DNA of 64,000 nucleotides, from the NCBI RefSeq assembly GCF_000219625.1, contig NC_018212.1, positions 2,188,501 through 2,252,500 of the forward strand. The letters run 5' to 3'. Every line of letters begins with the position of its first letter. Positions within the stretch are counted from its first letter, which is position 1. Source of the stretch: Zymoseptoria tritici IPO323. Lineage: Eukaryota; Ascomycota; Dothideomycetes; Mycosphaerellales; Mycosphaerellaceae. Under the pieces are notes generated by a model. The model worked only from the letters and a program-made list of their open reading frames with translations. It was not told the DNA's origin and ran no database searches. The position numbers were made by a program, and so were the translations under genes. This document shows, in pieces, positions 10,620 to 20,642 of this stretch.

Positions 10620-12085
10620 AGCTCATTCTTGCCGCACCAGCATCCTCGGAGCCCACCGCCCCCGTCGCATCCCGCCGGAATGACGATGCCGAGCAGAACC
10701 GCCGGCCGCGAAATGAGCGAATTCTGGCACTCCCCCCCTTTCGAATTGACGAGGATACGCCCCTGCAACTTTCCTTGTCCAGCTGAAGCGGCGCCAATTT
10801 CGCCGAGCTGACCAAGCTCCGTCAAGATTCGGGTTCACCATGGGAGACCAGGTCACCATCAACATTTAGGCGCAGACTCTTATCCTTGGGGAGATTGGCA
10901 ACCACCACAAGAGTATGTCCAACGGAGGGTCAGGAATCAAGGATGTCGCTCGGTCAAACGAGGCCTACAACAGCGCCATCAACCTCGTTGCGAGTGCGGC
11001 CGCAGGAAAATACCCATAGCTCGCTTCATAGGAAGAGATGCTCCGTCACGATGCTTTGGTCAACATCCAGCGGCTCATCTGCAGAACGAGCGAGATCTTG
11101 ATCGAGCCGCACGGACTGGGGAACAATGCAGCTCGGAGCATACGCCTTCAGTTTAAAGATACAATCGAGACCAACATCGAGCGGCGAATTGGCGACTGGG
11201 AGGGATACTTGAAGGAGTATAAGGAGGACATCGGTGCTGGTCGTGCGCTGCCCGTGAACAACGGCAACTTCAGGGACGCCCCTCAAGCATTCGTTGCCAA
11301 GCTAAAGCGGCGCTGACTTCGCCGAGCTGATGCGCTCTGCGCCACCCTGGGGAGACTCTGTGAGAATGCTCACACACCCATCACCTCCACGCTTGCGAAC
11401 GACGAGGTGCTCCATGAGAGTATACGTGATGTTGTACGAAGCTATTCGAAGAGAGAAATCTCGATCCGGGATGCTCGACCTCGCGGCCACAAAGTGTTGA
11501 GCGAATACTTCTCGGACTTCTTGAAAGGCACTCTCCAACACTTGAACGAACAAGAAAAGTTCAGAGTTTACTGTGCGGTAGCATTAAAGCGGTGGTCCGC
11601 TGAACTCCTGGTTCTGGAGCTTCGTCGAGTTGAACAGATCATCCCAGATAGTCGCCTTGCTCGTCGAAACGCTGTAAGCGTATACCGATTGAAGGTTGAA
11701 CAGAGAAGTTACCTGGCATGGCAGCGCGAGGTTAACAAGACCCGCGCAATACTCCATCGCCTTGGTCGAGTTCGGCTGCTTCCTTCGTGGGCGGCGATGC
11801 AACTACTTCACTACGGCCGAGCGTATAGAGTGCTGGCATCTCCGCTACGAGGTCTCCGAATATGACTACTTCAGTGGCTCCAACGGTTTCCTTGATCTTA
11901 CCGCCAATTCCAACGATCGACTTATGGGCGCTTGGATGGAGCACATCTTTTGTACAGTAATGGACAGCATTGCGTTGGTGTCAACAATACACGCTGAGCG
12001 TCCACAGGACCTCGTGTCTCGCTTCTCCCCCACTTTTTGCTTTACGCAGCTCGGACCCGAGACCTGGCTCCCAGTGAAGTCATAG
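10620..12085 (+). pseudogene. degraded unidentified protein gene
   Basis: One reading frame stays protein-like from about 10845 to 11740 (DVARSNEAYNSAINLVASAA; DALVNIQRLICRTSEILIEP; SEYFSDFLKGTLQHLNEQEK) but is broken by in-frame stops near 10875, 11020, 11029 and 11314. It then shifts frame near 11740 and continues (ECWHLRYEVSEYDYFSGSNG ... MEHIFCTVMDSIALV) to a stop at 12083. A 5' part in another frame runs from about 10620 (SEPTAPVASRRNDDAEQNRR). A diverged internal repeat links 10791-10830 and 11302-11341 (AGCGGCGC..A.TTCGCCGAGCTGA). Some stops could be removed by introns, but I could not place splice sites that do so. The family is not recognised. Confidence 0.5.
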
Positions 12086-13147
12086 CCCTCCGCCAATAAG
12101 GACAACTTCAAGTTCACGCCGGCTCCAGCATTCCAGGCACACGAGCGATATCAAGAAGACCGTTCCGCGATCCTTGACTATCACCGGGGCCTCGACACAG
12201 CACAGCTCGTCCGCATTACTGACGACTTCCCGAAGGACGACAAGCCCGCTTGACGAACCCCACTCCCTATCTCCTCCAACGAAAGCGAAGCCGGCATCGC
12301 CGCCGTCAACAAGCACAGCGCCTTTCAACACTTCCAGCTGTCTGTCCTCACGGATTACACCTTCCATCCATTTTCCCATGCATTGTGGTCTTTACTGCGG
12401 CGCTTCCGATGGACTCTTGATACGCTCGAACAACCGAGCGAAGCGCATACGAAGGTGGACCACCACCGTTCGACTGTCTCTTGCGGGGACATTAACGACG
12501 TTCAAACGCTTGGAGTAGGGAAAGACGTACCGTGCATGGTATGCGAGCTAGGATTGGCTTGAGTATTAAAGGTCTTCGCTTGTCGAGCTACTATGAAGGA
12601 GCCTTGGATTTTCCGGACTGTAGGAATCTGGAGCGTAGAGCATACCGTTCACAATGCCAATAACGTTGTTGAGCGGGCGAGATAGTTACTCATATGCTTG
12701 GGGTCTGGTTGACGCAAATTCTCTCGATCGGGATGGGTCATGATAGGGATGGTTGTCGAGAAACTAGACGTCCGAAGTCATGGTGATAGCTAGAGACTGA
12801 GCATGAATCTTGTGAGATTGACATTGTCTGCAAAGACCAATCCCGCTAGTGAAGACGTGCGGATCTGACTTATCCTTCTGAGATGCCACTTTGTGCTGGT
12901 CCCGTGCTCCAGGCCGCCCATCGTCTTAGAATTCAACAGTCCTAGAGCAAACCTCTGAATCCGTCCTTCGCATTTCTCGGTCGAGGCTAAGGCAAAAAGG
13001 GGGCAAGACTTTGAGCTGACTCAGCTCCGGGGACTTTGATCGCTTCACTTCCCGACCTTCAACGACTTGAAATTCACGTCTCTAGCAACTCCATTCAATA
13101 CAACACCAGCACCCCGCGCCAACAGTCAAGCTCTTACTCCCACAAGC
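12086..13147. other. intergenic
   Basis: No supported coding sequence; only short frames on both strands. Confidence 0.5.
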
Positions 13148-13786
13148 ATGGCCTCCAACGCCGAAGACATGCGCCTTATCTGGCGCTCCCTGCCCCACGA
13201 CATCACAACAATGATCATCCTCGAAAACGTCCTCACGCCCCTCAAAATCCACGGATACACCTCTTTCGGCCGCGAGCGCACTCAGGAAGTATCCTCGAAA
13301 GACTGGCAAATCGTCCGCAACGCCCTCGCGATCTCACGCTCCACGCGCAAAGCCGGCATCCACGCCCTCAACACCTCCGGCGCGATCGAACACGTCTACC
13401 CCAACGACCCTCGCTATGTAACGTACACTTTAGGCGGCCGACCATTCCATCAGCCGTCAGATCAGCTTCTGCGGCACTTCCGATGGGTGTTTACTGCTTT
13501 CAGCTCCCACGACTTCTTTGTACGGATGCCCGTGCCCGGCACGCTGAGGAGGGTGGAGCGGATGGAGTTCAAGGGTGGGAAGGCTCCGCTGGAGAGTCTT
13601 TCGGATGAGGGTCTGGAGCAGTGCATGAGTGTTTGGTGTCAGGTGGCGGTGACGAGAGCGTGGATGTTTGAAGCCGTGGGTGGGTGGAACTTGTGTGCGG
13701 CCAGTGGGCAGGCGGAGGACATTCGGAAATTGGTTGTTTGGGTGAAGAAGGGAGGAGAGTCGATGGGGCAGAAGACAGTATGGTGA
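13148..13786 (+). CDS. F-box-like-start family protein, copy 4 (subgroup B)
   Basis: 212 aa from ATG 13148 (MASNAEDM); upstream codons back to 13067 are open but start at TTG. Subgroup B is the short form: LIWRSLPHDITTMIILENVLTPLKIHGY, DWQIVRNALAIS.STRKAGIHALNTSGAIEHVY, LLRHFRWVF, DFFVRMPVPGTLRRVERMEF, WMFEAVGGWNLC and AEDIRKLVVW. The start context (aagcATGgcc) matches that of 14190. It pairs in tandem with the next gene, and with the frameshifted copy at 24007-24629. Function unknown. Confidence 0.75.
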   Translation: MASNAEDMRLIWRSLPHDITTMIILENVLTPLKIHGYTSFGRERTQEVSSKDWQIVRNALAISRSTRKAGIHALNTSGAIEHVYPNDPRYVTYTLGGRPFHQPSDQLLRHFRWVFTAFSSHDFFVRMPVPGTLRRVERMEFKGGKAPLESLSDEGLEQCMSVWCQVAVTRAWMFEAVGGWNLCAASGQAEDIRKLVVWVKKGGESMGQKTVW

Positions 13787-14072
13787 AGTGTTTGTGCTGG
13801 ACGAAGAGAAGCAAAGGTTTCTGTTCGATGCTCATCATGGGGAAGCATGCGACGAGAAAGAGCTGTGAAGCAGGACAGATGAGATGACTGCACCGAGGCG
13901 GATCATAGAAGCCACAGTCAACGGCCAATGATTGGCCTGTCTCGAGCTACCCATCTCGAGAGTTGAGTACGATATGCCTTACACAATGAGCGATAGGCTA
14001 TGAAAGATCGATTGACAGAGAGCAAGGTCTGGACGCGAGTTACTTTCAGCAGCAAGGTGACGTGCTGCAAAG

Positions 14073-14774
14073 ATGGCCTACCCATATTCACTTGACAGAA
14101 CTCTGCCAGCTTTGCGACCCTCGACTGCTGCTCCTGACTTCTCTTTCCCTTCAATACCACCACTCACGACATCGTCCCGGCCTGACAACATGGCCACCGA
14201 CCAAGAAGAGATGAGCGCTATCTGGCGCAACCTTCCCCTCGACATCTCAAGGATAATCATCATCGAAAACGCGCTCACACCCCTTCAGATCAACGCGTAC
14301 GGTGAGAACCTCCAAGAACACTCCCAAGCCCTCGACCTCTCCAACTGGCAAATCGTCCGCACTTCCCTATCCATCTCCCACTTCACCCGTAAATCAGCAC
14401 TGAACACTCTCAAAACCCACGGCGCAATCGAGCACATCTACCTCGACTTTCCCCGTCGATTCGCTCCACCTGGTCCCCACCTCCCTGAGCCATCGTTCGC
14501 TCTTTTGCGACACTTCCGGTGGGTGTTTATGGCGCAGGAGGACAGTAGGTTGTTCGTTAGGATGCCTGTTGCTGGTACGCTGAGGAGGGTGGAGCGGTTG
14601 GAGTCTGCGCCTATGAAGTCGATGTCGGACGAGGAGTTTGAGAATTTTATGACGTTGTGGTGCGATATGGGGAGGTGCAAGTCGTGGATGTTCTGTGGGG
14701 TTGGGGGGTGGGATATGAGTGCTGCTGTTGGAGATGGTGCAGATGTGCGGAAGCTGATTGTGTGGACTGAGTAG
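14073..14774 (+). CDS. F-box-like-start family protein, copy 5 (subgroup B)
   Basis: 233 aa from ATG 14073; ATG 14190 (MATDQEEMSAIWRN) is equally plausible, since it matches the start of copy 4 exactly in position and context. The blocks are IWRNLPLDISRIIIIENALTPLQI, NWQIVRTSLSIS.FTRKSALNTLKTHGAIEHIY, LLRHFRWVFM, RLFVRMPVAGTLRRVERLE, WMFCGVGGWDM and GADVRKLIVW. It is a tandem duplicate of 13148-13786, with a clear block-by-block match. No other domain is seen. Confidence 0.75.
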   Translation: MAYPYSLDRTLPALRPSTAAPDFSFPSIPPLTTSSRPDNMATDQEEMSAIWRNLPLDISRIIIIENALTPLQINAYGENLQEHSQALDLSNWQIVRTSLSISHFTRKSALNTLKTHGAIEHIYLDFPRRFAPPGPHLPEPSFALLRHFRWVFMAQEDSRLFVRMPVAGTLRRVERLESAPMKSMSDEEFENFMTLWCDMGRCKSWMFCGVGGWDMSAAVGDGADVRKLIVWTE

Positions 14775-15594
14775 GAGAACGGGGGATGGGCGCGGTGGGA
14801 CGCATGCATGGGTTTCGGGCTGTGAGGAGCAGACTGGGAGGGCTCATGCGATTCGTGACTGGGGAAACTGTGCTGGCGATGACGGGTCTTTTGGACGGAA
14901 AGTCTGATTGGAATGGAGCAGCAGGGTGGTGGGAGGAGGTTGGCTTTGTCTTTGCAGTGGATGACGAGAGTCAGCAGTGCAGGTGAGAGCGAGATCGCCT
15001 CCACTTCAGGCGCGGTTCTCGCATTGAGCGAACGACGGCAGGAAAACATTTTGACGAGCCATGAGGCTTCGCGTCGTACTCGGCTGTAGATATGACAATA
15101 GAATTGTAACGCATTCTCCAAACCTGCTCCAGCTTTCTCCAGCCTTCCGTTCGCAAGACAGAGAACCACAGTGTGAAGGCCGATACAGCTCACCCGCGCA
15201 AACAGGTAGGACTGCCATACGGAACGCTGTTCAACTCTTCGCTAGACTCACATCGGGTCGCAATGATCGGGGCGATGCACTTTCAAGGGTTCGCGGAGAA
15301 ACTCAGCCTTGGCTGTAGCGAGCCATCTTGCTGTCATGTTCGAGACTCCGGAAGAGCTGCTTAGTCCCATTGATTCCTGCGATCTTGAAGATGGAATGCT
15401 GCGTCTCGTCTTTCATTCATGCGGCTTCCCATCTCGAAGTTCGTGCCGCCCACCTTCCTCGGTCGTGATAGCAACCAAGACGGCCACTCGTAGGAGCTGA
15501 GAAATGCAAACACTTCTACCGCAGAGACCACTCTCCGGATGCCTGCCACAACGATCCAATTGCACATAGGCAGTTCGACATTCCGTTACCCTTC
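14775..15594. other. intergenic
   Basis: Convergent intergenic region between + and - genes; no supported gene. Confidence 0.5.
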
Positions 15595-16467
15595 TTACTC
15601 CTTCAACTCCGGCTTCGTTCTCCTCAAATGCCGCACCTGCTTCCCTCCCCAATCATCCGCCGGCTCCTCCTCCCCCATCCTCTCCCGATACACCTCCAGT
15701 CTCAACGCCGGAAACGCTTCTACCGCCACTGTGTAGTCCTTTAGTGTCTCGCCGAAGCTCGCCACTTGACAACTCGTGTTCGCATGCAAGTATGTCGTCT
15801 TAGGCAACACGAAGAACTCCTGCATCTTCTGCAACGCTTCCGCGGTGAGATACTCCTTCGGCAGGATATCCAACGGCGCAGTGTGGCAGTAGGTATGTTG
15901 TAGCGAAAGGATGATGCGGTGATCCTCCAGCGCGTCGCCCGCGGAACGCGTGATGATGGCTTGGTCGACGTGCTGTAGTTTCCAATAGAAATCGTCCAGA
16001 CATTCCATGCGGCGAAGCTTCTTGTAGGTGACAGTGTGGTGCCCAACAATGCGGTTGGCTGGGTGGACGACGGAGAAGATGGAGAAGGGCGCGACAATGG
16101 TGAGGGTGGCAGCGTGTTTCCAGAGGTAGTCCTCACTCGAAGTGGCGCCGCGCGCGAGCATGTTGTCGTTATAGGTTGGAGACAAAACGTCCGGGGAGGC
16201 TTTGCGCAGGTCAAGGAGGAGTGTAAGGCATTCGCGCTTGTGGTAGTATTCGTTGTATATCAGACAACTGTCTGGGAGAGGGTCGGCGTCGGCGTAGGAT
16301 CCCAGACGTGTGAAGTGGGCAAGTTCGTGGTCGTTGATGGCTTCCACGGCTGCGTGGGACACACCGTCGACATCGCTGTGATTCGGGTGAACGCGAATGC
16401 GCAGTGTTGAGGGAAATGTCGTCGGGCGAGGCAGGATAGTTTGGAACTCCGCAGTCGAGGCCAACAT
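15595..16467 (-). CDS. hypothetical protein, not of the F-box-like family
   Basis: 290 aa from ATG 16467. The frame stays open and protein-like upstream (YTRRFKRILIHEDLTVVVK) to GTG 16527 and beyond, so the real N-terminus may be longer or come from an unseen exon. It is a mixed alpha/beta soluble protein without signal peptide or membrane segment. STLRIRVHP near the N-terminus recurs as STLRIHLHA in the fragment at 25317-25532 and loosely as WLRIHVYP in the broken gene at 30109-32126, which suggests a second, smaller family in this locus. It lies head-to-head with nothing; a TATA box is at 16726-16731. Function not recognised. Confidence 0.6.
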   Translation of the reverse strand: MLASTAEFQTILPRPTTFPSTLRIRVHPNHSDVDGVSHAAVEAINDHELAHFTRLGSYADADPLPDSCLIYNEYYHKRECLTLLLDLRKASPDVLSPTYNDNMLARGATSSEDYLWKHAATLTIVAPFSIFSVVHPANRIVGHHTVTYKKLRRMECLDDFYWKLQHVDQAIITRSAGDALEDHRIILSLQHTYCHTAPLDILPKEYLTAEALQKMQEFFVLPKTTYLHANTSCQVASFGETLKDYTVAVEAFPALRLEVYRERMGEEEPADDWGGKQVRHLRRTKPELKE

Positions 16468-16725
16468 CTTGACGACGACAGTCAAGTCTTCGTGTATGAG
16501 AATGCGCTTGAAACGTCGGGTGTACACGATGTTGGTTTCGATGAGGTGTTATTTGTAGAAGGGGAAGCAGTTGTTGAGAGGCAGGCGTGGAGTTACAAGG
16601 ATTGAAGTCGAAGTTGAGGTGGGTCAACTCAAACCCAGGAGGCTGCAGAGAGGGAATTTGGCGCAGACGCTGCCGCTGTACAAATGGATTGCCCCTCCAG
16701 AAGTCCGGGACACATGCTCGAGAGA

Positions 16726-16731
16726 TATATA
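16726..16731 (-). promoter_or_regulatory. candidate TATA box
   Basis: TATATA on the minus strand, about 260 bp before ATG 16467. It argues that the open frame continuing upstream to 16906 is promoter, not coding. Confidence 0.4.
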
Positions 16732-17619
16732 GAGGCTTATAGTCGGGAGTTATCCGCAATTTTGTAAGGGACGGCAGGATGCTGTATAGAGTATGAAGCG
16801 ACCGGGCATGGCACTGCAGCTTTTCGATGGCCGAATCGGCTCCTTTGCAGCACATTCGTAGTGCTTGAGGAACCTGAAGGCCAGTCGTCTGTAATCGCTT
16901 TGTCAAGACTTAAGACCGCGCTCGTTTCAAGCGCACGCGACATGACTTCTTGCGAACATCGAGCTGGAAAAGAAGAAACCGGCAACCCAAACGCACGCGG
17001 TTTCATACGATTAGCTTGCTGAGACGGATTCAGGACAGCATGCAATGAGATTGAGAAGGTAACAAATGAAGGTGCTGTACATTTGTCGATTGTACAAGCT
17101 ACCAAAGAAAAGGCTCCATCTCGAAGAAAGGAGAAAGAGGGAAAGCCGCAACAAAGAAGCAGAAAAATCACGCCAGGGAACGCAAGCAACGAAATAGACC
17201 GCTTCTGGATGATGAAGCACAAAGAAAATTCCAATTCTGACCAGTCGCCGAAGAGTACCGCACGGGATGACTCCCGTAGCCAGGTGAGAGACCAGTGCAC
17301 CTGGCGAGCTTGGCCTGTGGTATCCTGCCCTTGTGTCTTTCGACTCCCAACCGTGGCCGAAATGCCAAGGCGTGGCGATGCCGACGAAGCGTTGTCCAGA
17401 ACATGAACGTCCTGATAATACCGTCCGACCCTTGATGAGGGTGTCTTTACCGCGGCGTCGCCATGCCCTCATCGCCTCTGCTCCCTTGCAGCCTGCTTGA
17501 AGCCAAAGCTCCTCCTAGAGAACCAGCCCAAGACCTCAACGTGCGACTCCTCATTGCGACTGCGTAGCCGACTGATGCCTTTCGTGTTGCTCCCTCTGCT
17601 CCTCACGATCTGCTTGTAA
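16732..17619. other. intergenic
   Basis: No supported gene between two minus-strand genes. Confidence 0.45.
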
Positions 17620-18252
17620 TCAGAGCTTCTCCCACACCACCAAGCTCCGAATCTGAATATCACAAGTCGCTGCCGTGATCATCGGTCGACCGTTTCGTCT
17701 CTGAAATATCCAAATCTCCGCAGCCGCAGCCTCACAGACTGAAAGCAACATGCTCTTGAAGTGCGGGTAGTTGGCGCGCGCAGTTGGACAAACCGTCGAC
17801 TTAACCTCAATCCACGCGAGGTCATTGACGAAAGCAGTGTTCAACGGGCTGAGGATCTCGTGGAAGAGGGCCAGCGTGGTGCCTCGCGTCTCCGGCCGAG
17901 TGGAGTCGCATCCGAACTCCATGAAGAGGAATCCAGGTCGCGAGAGAAGGTACGGTGGTGAAGGAAGGCGACGGTAGCCGGGGACGGTGGCTCTCGGGAC
18001 GATCTGCTGGGCGCCGGAGGTTCGGTACACGGTTTTGGCGTGCTGACGGCTTGTTGTGGAGAGATGGAACATGGCGATGACATCTTTGCAGTGCTCTGGG
18101 TCCACGGCTCGTACTCTTTCCCTGGTCATGTCTCTGCCGCTGTGGGTGGTTGTAAGGCGGAGTGGGGTCAGGACGACTTCTGTGATGATCTTTTGGAGGA
18201 TGTGGCTTGGGGTGTTGCGCCAGCATGTATTCATTGTCGTGTTCTCCTCCAT
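17620..18252 (-). CDS. divergent F-box-like-start family protein, copy 6
   Basis: 210 aa from ATG 18252 (MEENTTMNTCW); the longer frame to 18375 starts at GTG. The opening is weakened (CWRNTPSHILQKIITEVVLTPL) and the middle is divergent: the HFRW block reads FLFMEFG and the VP.PG block is missing. The end still matches the family (AEIWIFQRRNGRP ... IQIRSLVVWEKL). It is the most diverged member that remains open and could be evolving neutrally. It is the first of three minus-strand copies. Confidence 0.6.
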   Translation of the reverse strand: MEENTTMNTCWRNTPSHILQKIITEVVLTPLRLTTTHSGRDMTRERVRAVDPEHCKDVIAMFHLSTTSRQHAKTVYRTSGAQQIVPRATVPGYRRLPSPPYLLSRPGFLFMEFGCDSTRPETRGTTLALFHEILSPLNTAFVNDLAWIEVKSTVCPTARANYPHFKSMLLSVCEAAAAEIWIFQRRNGRPMITAATCDIQIRSLVVWEKL

Positions 18253-18751
18253 GTTAGTCGTTGGATTGCAGGCTTCGAGGTTCGACGCAGTTGGAAGGAA
18301 GTGGCTGTAGTTGCGTGGTTGGAAGAAGCCGAAGGACAAAAATCTGTGCGGATCACGAATTCGCGGAAGATACACTTCTCAAATCACGTGAGCCTGAGGC
18401 ATCCATCGTGTATACCCGGAGTCAATCGAGCTACGCAGAGGGGCAACCGGGATAGATTGGTGAGACGTGACAAAACTTTAAGACTGCACGTTGGACAGAG
18501 CGTGTCTACATCAAGCCAAAGGCAACACAGCCTCATGCAGAGGGCGATAGCGCACAGCCTGAATGATGGCGCCCCTTTTATCTCTCACAATTTCCTTCAT
18601 CTGACATCCTCGATCAAGTCTCTGCGTATCCCGCAGACTGAACCTCCTGCGATGCTGACCAGTGCTCTCAAACAATCGCCTTTCTGATCACCGGTACCAC
18701 TTCGCTTCAGCTGTGCCTTGCAACCCCAGGTGACTCCCACCTTTCTTGTTG

Positions 18752-19465
18752 TCAAACTCTCTGCTGCTTGTACTCTTCCCAGACAATCAAGCTTCGAATA
18801 TCCTTCGATGATCCCATACGATAACACAGATGACGACCATCTTCCGTCTCGAACAGCGACGACCACGCGGCGGCTCGGCAGAGCTTCAGCGCAATCTCAG
18901 CCATGCGCGAATCCTCCCTCTCCAACCTAGTTTCTGCATCTTGCGAGTGTGGGTTCTCAATCAGCTCCTGCTCAGCGAGAGAGGCCTCAAAGCACGGATG
19001 GGTCTCCGACGCGACTTCGATGCGTGCAATGTGGTTGAGTTGTGGCGGGCCCGGGACCTTGACGAACAACGCCACGCTCTTGACCTCATTGAAGAGACCG
19101 AGCTGAATCGGAAGAGCATGGTTCTTGTAAATCCAGCGGAAGTGACGCAGGAGACCATGGTGTGGTGAACGAAGCGACTGATGGTAAGCCGTGGTCGCAC
19201 TCTTGAGCTGAACGTCTTGCAACGCGCCGTGTTTCTTGAGGGTAAGAAGCGCGCTGCGACGCGTGCCGAAGTCGAGGCAGAGGACGCTCTTGAGGGTTTC
19301 CCAATCCTCTGGATGGGCGGCGCAAATCTTGCGATTGCTGTGTGTTGGGTGGCCGGGAAGGGCGATGACTTGGAGTGGGGTAAGGACGATCTCGGCAATG
19401 ACCATGTCGACGAGTTCTTTCGGTGCTGATTGCCAGCGGGTGCTCAGCGTCGGTATGGCCGCCAT
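18752..19465 (-). CDS. F-box-like-start family protein, copy 7 (subgroup D)
   Basis: 237 aa from ATG 19465 (MAAIPTLSTRW); codons upstream to 19642 are open but lack ATG. The blocks are RWQSAPKELVDMVIAEIVLTPLQV, EDWETLKSVLCLD.GTRRSALLTLKKHGALQDV, GLLRHFRWIYK, ALFVKVPGPPQLNHIARIEV, AAWSSLFETEDGRHL and SKDIRSLIVWEE. Subgroup D (APKELVDMV) is shared with 19953-20642. A TATATA box lies at 19629-19634. Function unknown. Confidence 0.7.
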   Translation of the reverse strand: MAAIPTLSTRWQSAPKELVDMVIAEIVLTPLQVIALPGHPTHSNRKICAAHPEDWETLKSVLCLDFGTRRSALLTLKKHGALQDVQLKSATTAYHQSLRSPHHGLLRHFRWIYKNHALPIQLGLFNEVKSVALFVKVPGPPQLNHIARIEVASETHPCFEASLAEQELIENPHSQDAETRLEREDSRMAEIALKLCRAAAWSSLFETEDGRHLCYRMGSSKDIRSLIVWEEYKQQRV

Positions 19466-19628
19466 GATGGGACGTTGCGACAATGAATGCCTTGGTCCGG
19501 TAGATAGGGAGGCGGGAGATGAAGTTAGACGGAGGATAAGCGCGGTGCAAAGACGAGATGCAGCCAAGCACTCGTCGGAGCTTAGTGAGGATTGGAGATG
19601 CAGGACGCGGGTCGGCACGCTTCTCCCG

Positions 19629-19634
19629 TATATA
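19629..19634 (-). promoter_or_regulatory. candidate TATA box
   Basis: TATATA on the minus strand, 164 bp before ATG 19465. Confidence 0.35.
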
Positions 19635-19952
19635 TCGTACACTTGGAATCATCTGAATTATAGCGACTGGGTATCAGAACTTGAGTGTATGTTCTCTGTC
19701 AGAAGGAACATCGGTCCGCGACTGTGCAAACTGCGGTGGCGGCGTCGCCTTCTGCCATTCTTACATCCTCTCAGTCGAATATGGATCAGTGTTTCGCCGG
19801 CGTAATGGAGTGTTGTACTGCCGTCGCTCGTTCCGCCGCTTTTCCAAGCAGACATTGTTGTACGGCCAGTACCCTGTACCAAGACCGGACGAGCTTCATC
19901 GTTGAAGCTCTCTGACGAACGGCAGTACCTGCTGATCTTGGCATCAACCTTC

Positions 19953-20642
19953 CTACCAAACGATCAGACGACGAACATCATCTGCCGACCCAAGAGTGCG
20001 CTCCAACGGGTAATAGCCGTATTCCCGAAAGATACGATACCAAGCTCTACTACGACACAAGTCGACCACGGACGCCATGAGTCCTCTGTCCTCATTCCTT
20101 TTCGCGGTCTTTGCCGATTCCGATGTCGAATCCTCCATCAGCTTCGCCTGGGTTTCTTTCGAGTATAAGCGTGGATCGAGCTGAGAATTCATCTCGATAC
20201 GTGTAATGGCTTTGAGTCGCGGTGGGCCGGGCGTGTTGACGAAGACCCTCGCCTGGCCGCGGATGTAAAGGTCGCCAATGCGATAGGAATAGTAGTCGTC
20301 GATGAACACGTATCCGAAGTAGCGAAGGAGCCAGTGTGGGGTATTGTGGAGCGAGCGATTACGGATCAGTAGGTGTGGCAGGACTGGGACGATCTCCAGC
20401 GCGCCGTGCTGCTGGATGATCTGCAATCCATTCTTGCGAGTGTTCGAATTCAGTTGAAGCATGCTCAAGACTTGTCTCCAGTTCGTCAAGTAAACGGCGC
20501 AGATGCCGTTGTGGTCCGGGCGCGGGTGGAGTGGAGGAGCAGTAATCTTCAGTGGCGTGAGGACGACTTCTTCGAGAACCATGTCCACGAGCTCTCTTGG
20601 TGCTTCCATCCAACGAAGACTCAACGATACTGTGGGTGACAT
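19953..20642 (-). CDS. F-box-like-start family protein, copy 8 (subgroup D)
   Basis: 229 aa from ATG 20642. The blocks are RWMEAPRELVDMVLEEVVLTPLKI, NWRQVLSMLQLN.NTRKNGLQIIQQHGALEIV, WLLRYFGYVF, RVFVNTPGPPRLKAITRIEMNSQLDP and AWYRIFREYG, ending ADDVRRLIVW immediately before the stop. It is a tandem duplicate of 18752-19465 (same APxELVDMV opening and xxPGPPxLxxIxRIE block). Function unknown. Confidence 0.7.
   Translation of the reverse strand: MSPTVSLSLRWMEAPRELVDMVLEEVVLTPLKITAPPLHPRPDHNGICAVYLTNWRQVLSMLQLNSNTRKNGLQIIQQHGALEIVPVLPHLLIRNRSLHNTPHWLLRYFGYVFIDDYYSYRIGDLYIRGQARVFVNTPGPPRLKAITRIEMNSQLDPRLYSKETQAKLMEDSTSESAKTAKRNEDRGLMASVVDLCRSRAWYRIFREYGYYPLERTLGSADDVRRLIVW

Noticed and set aside
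16211..16906. Upstream extension of the 15595 gene through a 231-codon minus frame
   Set aside because: It runs through the TATA box at 16726-16731 and shifts phase relative to the gene.
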